Of a DNA stretch of 6,282 nt, positions 1 through 5,383 are shown in pieces. A model generated the notes under the pieces. That model did not search any database and was not told the DNA's origin. It saw only the letters and a program-made list of their open reading frames with translations. The stretch's first letter is position 1. The number at the start of each line of letters is the position of its first letter. Source of the DNA: an uncultured Oscillospiraceae bacterium (GTDB lineage Bacteria; Bacillota; Clostridia; Oscillospirales; Oscillospiraceae). The stretch covers positions 1 to 6,282 of the forward strand of contig CAJOIG010000106.1 in NCBI GenBank assembly GCA_905234575.1. Direction: 5' to 3'. Both the position numbers and the translations under genes were made by a program.

Positions 1-878
1 ATGGCGCGATGCAGCTCGTTGCGGGCGCTGGTGGCGCCGATCTTGTCCCGGATCTCCTCCCGGCAGGCGCGCAGGATCTTGCCGGTGGGAACGTATTTCC
101 CGCAGATGAAATCGTAGTAGCCGTCCAGGTTCGTCAGCTGCTTCTGCTCGGGGCAGAGGACAACGGCGTCCACCAGGGCGGCGGGGATCTCCACGCTGCG
201 GGGCGGCATGTGCCGGTTCACGAGACGGTTCACCTGCACGATGACCTTGCCGTGGTTGCGGTGGGTGGCCTGGGCCACGGAGAGGGCGTCGATGGAGGCG
301 CCCTCGTTCTGGAAGGAGATGTTTCCCCGCTCGTCGGAGTAGGTGGCCTTCAGAAACGCCACGTCCACCTTCGGGATGTCATAGAGCAGGCCCTCCGTCC
401 CCTTGGGGTTCACGGAATAGTGGACGAGCTCCCGGGTGGAGCGTTCGTTGAGGCGATACTCTCCGATCCGCGGATCCACAAAAAGATTGAGGCCCGTGGT
501 GGAAAAGAGCGTGTCCGCTCCCCGTGCCGCCGCGCGGATCATGTGGGACATGACGCCGCCAGGGAGGTTGTAGCCCTCGATCTCGTTATTCATGATGGCC
601 TTGCAGGTCCGCCGCAGGCTCCCGAAAAAACCCACCACGACGCGGTCCACCGCGCCCTCGCAGATATAGCCCTCCACATCGCTGTTCTCGTCCCAGTCGC
701 TGAAGCTGAAGGGACTGTAGACCGAAAGATGCCGGGGACTGCCGGTGCGGCGGAAGCGCTCCGTCAGCGCCTTGTTCAGCTCCACAGGGGAGGCGACAGC
801 GGAGAACGAGTTGATCCAGATCGTATCGCCGTCATGGACGAGGGAAGCCGCCTCCTCCATGCTCATGATCTTGCTCAT
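1..878 (-). CDS. Family I CoA-transferase (propionate/acetate CoA-transferase, YdiF/Pct-like), partial, 3' end outside window
   Basis: This is the N-terminal 292 codons of an enzyme expected to move CoA between an acyl-CoA donor and a free carboxylic acid in the cytoplasm. The start ATG at 878 has a GGAGG five bases upstream; it lies 25 bases after the dehydrogenase stop, so the two genes are probably co-transcribed. Family signs seen: the opening SMEEAASLVHDGDTIWI, the glycine turn NLPGGVMSH (about residues 104-112), LFVDPRIGEYRLNE (about 132-145), KVDVAFLKAT with a following GNISF, and IPAALVDAVVLCPEQKQL (about 231-248), all matching the order in YdiF/Pct proteins. Those proteins are about 510-530 residues long, so roughly 220 residues, including the catalytic glutamate of the beta domain, lie beyond the left edge. 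The acid used cannot be read from this part. The family call is firm; substrate is unknown. Confidence 0.88.
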   Translation of the reverse strand, partial: MSKIMSMEEAASLVHDGDTIWINSFSAVASPVELNKALTERFRRTGSPRHLSVYSPFSFSDWDENSDVEGYICEGAVDRVVVGFFGSLRRTCKAIMNNEIEGYNLPGGVMSHMIRAAARGADTLFSTTGLNLFVDPRIGEYRLNERSTRELVHYSVNPKGTEGLLYDIPKVDVAFLKATYSDERGNISFQNEGASIDALSVAQATHRNHGKVIVQVNRLVNRHMPPRSVEIPAALVDAVVLCPEQKQLTNLDGYYDFICGKYVPTGKILRACREEIRDKIGATSARNELHRA

Positions 879-903
879 GGGTCCCTCCCCTTTCGTGTTC
901 AGA

Positions 904-1704
904 TCAGCCGACCGCCGTCAGGCCGCCGTCGGGATAAAGAATGTTGCCGGTCAGGAAGTCGGAGGCGGGAGCCGCCAGGAACAGCGCCGTGCCGACGCAG
1001 TCGTCCGGGTCGGACATCCGGCGCAGGGGCAGGCTCGCGCCCTGCTGACGCAGGTACTCCTCGACGGTGACGTTCGCTTCTTTCGCGCGCATCTCAAAGA
1101 CCTTCGTCATCATGGGGGTCTTCATGATGTTGGGTCCAAAGGCGTTCACGGTGATGCCGTAGGGGCCGAACTCGGCGGCGAGGACCTTCGTCAGCATGTC
1201 TTCCGCGCCCTTGCTGGAGCAGTAGGCCGCGTTGCCGGGACCGCGGGTCGCGATCTTGCCGCGGACGGAGGAGACATTCACGATCTTGCCGTAGCCGGCT
1301 TCCTTCATGTACTTGCCGAAGTGCTTCGCGGTGATGAGGATGGAGGTCACGTTGGCGTTCATGACGTTGTTGAACTCCTCGATAGGGAAATCGAACACGG
1401 GGACCTTCTTGTTGATGCCTTGGGAGTTCACGAGGATGGTCACGGGGCCCATGTCCTCATTGGCCTGCTTCGCCACGGCCTCGACGCCCGCCTCGTCGGT
1501 GGCGTCGCAGACATAGTAGCGGAACTCCTTGCCGGTGGCGGCCTTGAGCTCCTCGCACGCGGCCTTCAGCTTCTCCTCGCCGCGGGAGGCGATGGCGACG
1601 TTCGCGCCGGCCTCCGCATAAGCCTGGGCGATCAGCTTTCCAAGGCCGCCGGCACCGCCGAAGATCATAGCGTTTCTCCCGGTGAGATCGAAATAGTTTT
1701 TCAT
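904..1704 (-). CDS. Short-chain dehydrogenase/reductase (SDR), gluconate 5-dehydrogenase/KduD-like clade
   Basis: A 266-residue classical SDR, a cytoplasmic NAD(P)-dependent oxidoreductase interconverting a secondary alcohol and a ketone. It opens FDLTGRNAMIF like gluconate 5-dehydrogenase and KduD relatives. The nucleotide loop is GGAGGLG (16-22). The active site is complete: Asn118, Ser146, Tyr161 and Lys165 (YCSSK). The C-terminus LTGNILYPDGG is standard. Oddities: Phe15 replaces the usual Thr of TGxxxGxG, and the usual NNAG is NSQG (93-96). Ser40-Arg41 after the second strand, with no acidic residue there, suggests NADP(H) (inference). I chose the ATG at 1704 rather than the in-frame ATG at 1740 because an AGGAAG lies seven bases before it and because the extra 12 residues do not look like SDR sequence. 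It is followed closely by the CoA-transferase, suggesting a hydroxy or keto acid or its CoA ester as substrate. Substrate unproven. Confidence 0.9.
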   Translation of the reverse strand: MKNYFDLTGRNAMIFGGAGGLGKLIAQAYAEAGANVAIASRGEEKLKAACEELKAATGKEFRYYVCDATDEAGVEAVAKQANEDMGPVTILVNSQGINKKVPVFDFPIEEFNNVMNANVTSILITAKHFGKYMKEAGYGKIVNVSSVRGKIATRGPGNAAYCSSKGAEDMLTKVLAAEFGPYGITVNAFGPNIMKTPMMTKVFEMRAKEANVTVEEYLRQQGASLPLRRMSDPDDCVGTALFLAAPASDFLTGNILYPDGGLTAVG

Positions 1705-1838
1705 TGGTACGCTTCCTTTCAAGTATCCGAGCCGTTCCACGGCACATATTCTCGTTAATAATATAGCAAATCCGGCAGAAAAAAGAAACTCCTTTCGCTA
1801 CCATGTTTCAGCGTATTGTCACAACCATCCGCCCGGGC
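1705..1838 (-). other. Untranslated leader of the SDR operon (about 134 nt)
   Basis: This stretch lies between the predicted start point near 1839 and the SDR start codon. I see no gene. It contains a small hairpin, GCCG-N5-CGGC, at 1731-1743 just upstream of the ribosome site, a TTGTGACAA near-palindrome (plus strand 1816-1824), and a pyrimidine run on the minus strand near 1780-1792. An AUG-led open frame starting at 1804 runs into the SDR gene in another frame; it lacks a ribosome site and reads as a shadow. No T-box, riboswitch or other named leader class was recognised. Confidence 0.4.
1712..1717 (-). promoter_or_regulatory. Ribosome binding site deciding the SDR start
   Basis: On the minus strand AGGAAG, within AAAGGAAG, sits seven bases before the ATG at 1704. 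The competing in-frame ATG at 1740 has no comparable purine run before it, so translation from 1704 is preferred. Confidence 0.7.
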
Positions 1839-1845
1839 AGTATCG

Positions 1846-1874
1846 ATTATATCATACGGTTTTCGATCCAAAAC
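1846..1874 (-). promoter_or_regulatory. Promoter of the SDR/CoA-transferase unit
   Basis: The minus strand has a perfect -10 box TATAAT (1851 to 1846) preceded directly by TGA, giving an extended -10. The -35 region at 1869-1874 is GTTTTG at 17-bp spacing, a poor match, as is common when an extended -10 is present. Transcription would start near 1839. It lies downstream of the terminator-like hairpin at 1931-1971, so it gives the SDR gene its own start. Confidence 0.6.
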
Positions 1875-1875
1875 C
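1858..1875. repeat. Inverted repeat over the -35 region of the SDR promoter, candidate operator
   Basis: GGTTTT-N6-AAAACC is a perfect 6-bp inverted repeat with a 6-bp spacer, 18 bp in all. It covers the -35 position of the promoter whose -10 is at 1846-1851. Size and placement fit a binding site for a dimeric regulator, but no regulator gene is in the window and no known family consensus is recognised. Chance occurrence is possible in this AT-rich stretch. Confidence 0.35.
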
Positions 1876-1930
1876 CTTCTGCTCGCCCTTGTGTGAATGC
1901 TAATAATATGTTTTAACAACATCAGTACAC

Positions 1931-1971
1931 AAAGAACACCGATTTTCGCTGCTTGAAAATCGGTGTTCTTT
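1931..1971 (-). terminator. Perfect 17-bp hairpin, probable intrinsic terminator of the FAD/GltD-like operon
   Basis: The two arms, 1931-1947 and 1955-1971, are perfect reverse complements of 17 bp with a 7-base loop. The hairpin begins 31 bases after the stop of the GltD-like gene. On the minus strand the stem ends in GTGTTCTTT, so the lower AAAGAA/TTCTTT part can act as the A/U-rich tract, although no long U run follows. It separates the upstream operon from the next promoter. Termination may be partial, allowing some read-through into the SDR gene. Confidence 0.7.
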
Positions 1972-2002
1972 GACAGACTGCGAAAGCACCGCCCGGCCGG
2001 CG

Positions 2003-3379
2003 TCAGGCTCCCAGCTTTTCCCGAAGGAGTGCCGCCGCCTTGCGTCCGGCCGCCATGGCGTGGACGAGGGTGTTCGCGCCGGTGACGGCGTCGCCGCCGG
2101 CCAGCGCTCCCGCCCGGGAGGTCTCCAGCGTCTCCCGGTCCACCACGATGAGGCCCTTGTCGTTCGTGGCAAGGCCCTCGATGGGCTCGGCGGTGAAGCC
2201 GAGGGCCAGCACGGCGACATCCGCCGCCAGCGTGAACCGCTCCCCGGTGCCGCGGATGTTGCAGCGTCCGCCGGGATAGTCCGGCGCGGTCAGCTCGGTC
2301 CGCTCGCAGACAAGGCCCGCGAGTTTTCCGTTTTCACCGACGAACTCCGCCGGCGCCGCCATGGTGCAGAGCTCGATCCCCTCCTCAAGGGCGTGGGCGA
2401 TCTCTTCGCGCCGGGCAGGCATCTCCGCCTCGGAGCGGCGGTACACGATGGTAACGCGCTCCGCGCCGGAACGCCGGGCGCATCGGGCGGCGTCCACCGC
2501 GGTGTTGCCGCCGCCGACCACGAGGACGTGCCTGCCCTGAATGGGCGCTCCGTCCACATTGGCGGCGGTGAGATAGTCGTTCGCCGTATAAACGCCGGGA
2601 AGCGCCTCGCCCGGAATGCCGGGAAGCACGGACTTTGAAGCGCCGGTGGCCACGAAAACGCCCTTGAACTTCCCGCAGAGCTCCTCCACGGAGAGATCCC
2701 GCCCGACCTTCACGCCGGGAACGAACATCACGCCCCGGGCACGGAGCTCCTCGAGCTTCCGCTCCACCACGGCGTTCGGCAGCACGAAGCCGGGGATGCC
2801 GTAGACGGGGATGCCGCCGAAAAACGGCTTTTCCTCATACACCGTCACCGCGTATCCGGCCAGGCTCAGCACATCCGCGCAGGCGAGGCCGGCGGGGCCG
2901 GACCCCGCCACCGCCACGGGGATCCCGTTCGCGGGAGCGCCGGTCAGGGGCTCGCCGTGGGCCGCGTGCCAGCCGGCCACGAAGGCTTCCAGACGGCCGA
3001 TGGACACGCTCTCCCCCCGGATGCCGCGGGTGCAGTTCCTTTCGCACTGACGCTCCTGGGCGCAGACACGGCCGGTGATCGCAGGCAGAGAGTTTTTCTC
3101 CGAAATGAGCTCGTAGGCCCGCTGGTAGTTCCCGGCGCGCACCTCGGCGATGAACTCCGTGGTGGGCACATGGGCCGGGCAGCTCTCGGAGCAGTACCGT
3201 CCGGGGCATTTGAGGCAGCGGGATGCCTCGTTTGCCGCCTGCTCCGGCGCATAGCCCAGGGCGACCTCGTCGAAATTCTTCACCCGCTCGTCCGCGGACT
3301 GCGCGGGCATGGGCGTTTTTTCCATGGAAAGGTTCGGGTCCTTCACAGGCACGAACACGGAATTGTCTCGCAGAAACAT
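2003..3379 (-). CDS. GltD/NfnB-like NAD(P)H-dependent FAD/iron-sulfur oxidoreductase subunit
   Basis: A 458-residue cytoplasmic flavoprotein of the glutamate synthase small subunit family; it takes electrons from NAD(P)H and passes them through FAD and [4Fe-4S] clusters to a partner protein. Domains: an N-terminal di-cluster domain with Cys55, 58, 63, 67 (Cx2Cx4Cx3CP) and Cys106, 112, 116 in GRVCAQERQCERNC; an FAD fold with GSGPAG (159-164); GIPVYGIPGFVLP (189-201) typical of NfnB/GltD; ATG (244-246); the pyridine nucleotide site GGGNTAVDAAR (289-299) with VYRR (312-315), usually read as an NADPH preference; and a C-terminal FAD contact GGD (428-430). The ATG at 3379 has GGAGG at seven bases' spacing; an in-frame ATG at 3409 lies inside the previous gene. 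No large glutamate synthase subunit is present, so the likely partner is the flavoprotein gene one base upstream. Family sure, partner inferred, substrate unknown. Confidence 0.9.
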   Translation of the reverse strand: MFLRDNSVFVPVKDPNLSMEKTPMPAQSADERVKNFDEVALGYAPEQAANEASRCLKCPGRYCSESCPAHVPTTEFIAEVRAGNYQRAYELISEKNSLPAITGRVCAQERQCERNCTRGIRGESVSIGRLEAFVAGWHAAHGEPLTGAPANGIPVAVAGSGPAGLACADVLSLAGYAVTVYEEKPFFGGIPVYGIPGFVLPNAVVERKLEELRARGVMFVPGVKVGRDLSVEELCGKFKGVFVATGASKSVLPGIPGEALPGVYTANDYLTAANVDGAPIQGRHVLVVGGGNTAVDAARCARRSGAERVTIVYRRSEAEMPARREEIAHALEEGIELCTMAAPAEFVGENGKLAGLVCERTELTAPDYPGGRCNIRGTGERFTLAADVAVLALGFTAEPIEGLATNDKGLIVVDRETLETSRAGALAGGDAVTGANTLVHAMAAGRKAAALLREKLGA

Positions 3380-3391
3380 ATCAGTTCCTCC
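3380..3391 (-). promoter_or_regulatory. Translational coupling junction between the FAD reductase and GltD-like genes
   Basis: The minus strand reads GGAGG, seven bases, then ATG at 3379, and the stop TGA of the upstream gene (3383-3381) lies in that spacer, giving TGATATG. The ribosome site of the second gene is therefore inside the end of the first, an arrangement typical of subunits made in matched amounts. Confidence 0.75.
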
Positions 3392-5102
3392 CTTCGCGCG
3401 TATCGGCATAGGCCGCGGCCAGGTTGCCGGAGGTATAAGCGGAGGCCATGGCCCAGGTGAGCTCGGAGATCACGGCGAGCTTGCCGCGCCGGTGCATGGC
3501 GCTCGTGGCGTCTCCCACGCCGTAGAGGCCGGGGATGAAGCTGCCGTCGTTCCGCAGGACGCGGCACTGCCCGTCCACCATCAGGCCGCCCAGGGCCGCC
3601 TCGGAGAAGCGCTTGCCGAGGATGGCGTAATAGGGTCCCTCCGCGCCGATGGGCGTCAGGAACTGGGCGGGCTTTCCGAATTCGTCGTCCTTCCCCGCGG
3701 CGCAGGCGGCGTTGTAGCGCTCCACGGCGGCAAGGAAGGCGTCCTTCGGCATGCCGCACGCCTCGGCGAGCTCCGCCAGGGTGTCCGCCTTTTTCACGGG
3801 CGGATCGACGGGCAGTGCGGCCTCCTCCTCCAGCTCCGCCTCCCAGGTCTCGTACAGATAGGCCTTGGAGGCAAAGGCCGGATTATTGATGAACCGGTCC
3901 GCGATGGTCTGGATGCCGTCCCGTGTCTGGATGGCCCAGGAGACCTCCTTCGGCTGCTGCGCGATGCGCGCCGTCATGCCGAAGAGGCCGTCCGCCTCGT
4001 TGATCCAGCGTTTGCCGTCCAGGTTGAACTGGGGCATGTCCGGCTCGAGGGCGATGTCCGCCAAAACGTTCGAGAAGGGGTGGTGCTTCGGGCCGAACAT
4101 GGAGATGAACAGCCGCTCGGGGTCCGGCTCCACGCCGAGCTCCCGCAGCATGTCGATGCCGTCGCCGGTGTCCGTCGGTACCGAGAAGCGGTGGATCTCC
4201 GTCCCGCCCTCGAAGAACCAGGGCGCGAATTCCCGGATCTTCTCGTCGCTCTTGCCGAAGCCGCCGGTGGCGAGGATGACAGCGGGCGCGGTGATATGTA
4301 CAACGCCGCCCCGGTCCTCGCAGACGAGGCCGCGGACACGGCCCTCGCCGTCGAGCTCGATATGCTTCGCCGCCGTGCCGGTGAGGATCTCCACAGGGAG
4401 CTTCTCGTCCCGGATGGCGTCCAGCATGGTGTATTTCACATACGTGCCGCCCCAGCCGGGACCGATGGCGTCGTCGCGGCAAAGGAGATTGTCGAAGGAG
4501 CGTTTGGGATAATCCAGAAGGCCCGGACCGTAAATGGGGCCGTGGGCGTCGGCGTCCCCGAGATTGACCAGGTGGTAATACTTCTCCGCCGTGCCGAAGG
4601 AGCACAGCCAGTCGAAGAACTCGCCGCAGCCGTAGACCGCCGTGCGGATCACGTCCTCGTCGAGCACATGGTCCGTCACGTTGAGGTAATGGGCGACCGC
4701 CTTTTCCCGGCAGTCCTCCATCCCCGCCTCCTCGTGCCATTTGGTGTAGACCGGGAAAAAGGCGTGGGCGTAGTCGGTGTTGCCGCCGAGCTTGTCCGCC
4801 TTCTCCACGAGGATGACCTTCTTCCCCGCCTGGGCCGCGCGCACCGCGGCCACGATGCCGCTGCCGCCGCCGCAGACGACGACATCCGCCGTCTTCTCCA
4901 CGGGATCGTGGGGCACGACCGGCTCCGGATGGTCCACGTCATGGATGGACCCGGTGTGGCACAGCTTCGCGCACAGGCCGCACTCCACGCATTTCTCGGG
5001 ATCGATCTGGTACTTCGAGCCGAGATAGTTGATGGCCTGCATGGGGCATTCCATCCGGCAGTTGTGGCAGCACACGCAGGTCTGCTGGTTGATCTGATAC
5101 AT
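3381..5102 (-). CDS. Ferredoxin-fused FAD-dependent reductase (fumarate reductase/3-ketosteroid dehydrogenase flavoprotein superfamily)
   Basis: A 573-residue protein with an N-terminal two-[4Fe-4S] ferredoxin domain: Cys9, 12, 15, 19 followed by Pro (with an extra Cys11), and Cys38, 41, 44, 48, the last followed by His instead of Pro. From residue 73 comes an FAD_binding_2-type flavoprotein: DVVVCGGGSGIVAA (73-86), VEKADKLGGNT (99-109), ATGGFG (278-283), TGDGI (312-316), GKRWINE (363-369) and a C-terminal GLYGVGDAT with GD at 530-531. Relatives reduce activated C=C bonds or dehydrogenate ketones. The C-terminus lacks the usual RLGGN-like motif of fumarate reductases and reads HRRGKLAVISELTW, so the substrate is probably not fumarate. 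No signal peptide or Tat motif is seen, so it should be cytoplasmic. The ATG at 5102 has AGGAG 11 bases upstream, a little far. It is coupled to the GltD-like gene, its likely electron source (inference). Confidence 0.88.
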   Translation of the reverse strand: MYQINQQTCVCCHNCRMECPMQAINYLGSKYQIDPEKCVECGLCAKLCHTGSIHDVDHPEPVVPHDPVEKTADVVVCGGGSGIVAAVRAAQAGKKVILVEKADKLGGNTDYAHAFFPVYTKWHEEAGMEDCREKAVAHYLNVTDHVLDEDVIRTAVYGCGEFFDWLCSFGTAEKYYHLVNLGDADAHGPIYGPGLLDYPKRSFDNLLCRDDAIGPGWGGTYVKYTMLDAIRDEKLPVEILTGTAAKHIELDGEGRVRGLVCEDRGGVVHITAPAVILATGGFGKSDEKIREFAPWFFEGGTEIHRFSVPTDTGDGIDMLRELGVEPDPERLFISMFGPKHHPFSNVLADIALEPDMPQFNLDGKRWINEADGLFGMTARIAQQPKEVSWAIQTRDGIQTIADRFINNPAFASKAYLYETWEAELEEEAALPVDPPVKKADTLAELAEACGMPKDAFLAAVERYNAACAAGKDDEFGKPAQFLTPIGAEGPYYAILGKRFSEAALGGLMVDGQCRVLRNDGSFIPGLYGVGDATSAMHRRGKLAVISELTWAMASAYTSGNLAAAYADTREGRN

Positions 5103-5121
5103 GATTGCGCTCTCTCCTTTC

Positions 5122-5149
5122 CCGGGACCGCGAGGTCGGCGGCGCCCGG
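5122..5149 (-). other. GC-rich hairpin in the leader of the FAD reductase operon
   Basis: On the minus strand GACC-TCGC-GGTC (5137 to 5126) forms a small stem, and an outer CCGG/CCGG pair (5149-5146 with 5125-5122) can extend it around an 8-base bulge. It ends just before the AAAGGAG ribosome site, in an otherwise AT-rich leader. It may affect translation start or RNA stability; GC-rich sequence forms such stems by chance easily. Confidence 0.3.
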
Positions 5150-5170
5150 CTCCTATTTCGCCAAGTTTGC

Positions 5171-5188
5171 TTGTTATGAGTATAACAG
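5171..5188. promoter_or_regulatory. Candidate Rex (redox-sensing repressor) operator
   Basis: The plus strand reads TTGTTAT-GAGT-ATAACAG, with a perfect 6-bp inverted repeat TGTTAT/ATAACA at 5172-5187. The known clostridial Rex consensus is TTGTTAA-N4-TTAACAA; this site matches 11 of its 14 fixed positions, with a symmetric change at the inner pair. It covers the -10 box and start point of the FAD reductase promoter, where a repressor would block transcription. Rex releases DNA when NADH is high relative to NAD+, which would suit an NAD(P)H-consuming reductase. Site resemblance is seen; Rex binding is inference. Confidence 0.45.
5179..5187 (-). promoter_or_regulatory. Extended -10 promoter of the FAD reductase/GltD-like operon
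   Basis: The minus strand reads TGT-TATACT (5187 to 5179), an extended -10 with a five-of-six match to TATAAT. The -35 position (about 5202-5207, TGGCGC) is poor. Transcription would begin near 5172, giving a leader of about 70 bases. The surrounding 5160-5340 region is the AT-rich divergent control region between this operon and the permease. Confidence 0.55.
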
Positions 5189-5296
5189 ATAATTACGAAT
5201 TGCGCCATACAGCGGCAAAAAAACATTTCAATGAATTCGATGTCGGGATACATCAGAAAAGTTGACATTTTTTCGTTAAGAAACTGCCAAAAGCAC

Positions 5297-5326
5297 TGGA
5301 CACAATTTGTTCATGAATGCTATAAT
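5297..5326 (+). promoter_or_regulatory. Promoter of the permease gene
   Basis: TGGACA at 5297-5302 and a perfect TATAAT at 5321-5326 are 18 bp apart, and TGC directly precedes the -10 (extended -10). Transcription would start near 5333, leaving a leader of about 50 bases that carries AAGGAG (5370-5375), eight bases before the ATG. The spacer holds the short palindromes ACAATTTGT (near-perfect, odd centre, 5302-5310) and TTCATGAA (5310-5317), possible but weak operator candidates. Confidence 0.75.
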
Positions 5327-5383
5327 TTCCATAGATTACGCTGGGAAGCGAATGTCCCGGCAGAAAAAGAAGGAGACTGTGCC

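Noticed and set aside
9..1758. Two overlapping plus-strand frames (353 and 337 codons) opposite the CoA-transferase and SDR genes
   Set aside because: Antisense shadows: the minus-strand translations carry full family motifs and ribosome sites, while these have neither.
1457..1804. 115-codon minus-strand frame starting in the SDR leader
   Set aside because: It has no ribosome site, and most of it is the SDR gene read in another frame, giving Arg/Gly-rich text. A regulatory leader peptide was considered but nothing supports it.
1913..1919. TTAACAA, a perfect half of the Rex consensus upstream of the SDR promoter
   Set aside because: The other half-site does not match, and a single 7-bp AT-rich half-site is expected by chance.
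2003..3379. Annotation of the GltD-like protein as true glutamate synthase small subunit
   Set aside because: No large glutamate synthase subunit is nearby, and the coupled partner is an FAD reductase; the domain occurs in many unrelated electron-transfer complexes.
3309..5192. 627-codon open frame on the plus strand opposite the FAD reductase
   Set aside because: It is exactly antisense to a gene with clear ferredoxin and FAD motifs, and its translation is low-complexity and shows no domain; long antisense frames are normal in GC-rich DNA.
5262..5267. Perfect TTGACA upstream of the permease
   Set aside because: No -10 box lies 15-19 bp downstream; the TATAAT at 5321 is over 50 bp away and has a better-spaced partner, TGGACA at 5297.
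4939..5268. 109-codon minus-strand frame spanning the divergent promoter region
   Set aside because: It crosses the predicted promoter and leader of the FAD reductase gene and then reads that gene out of frame; no ribosome site is seen.
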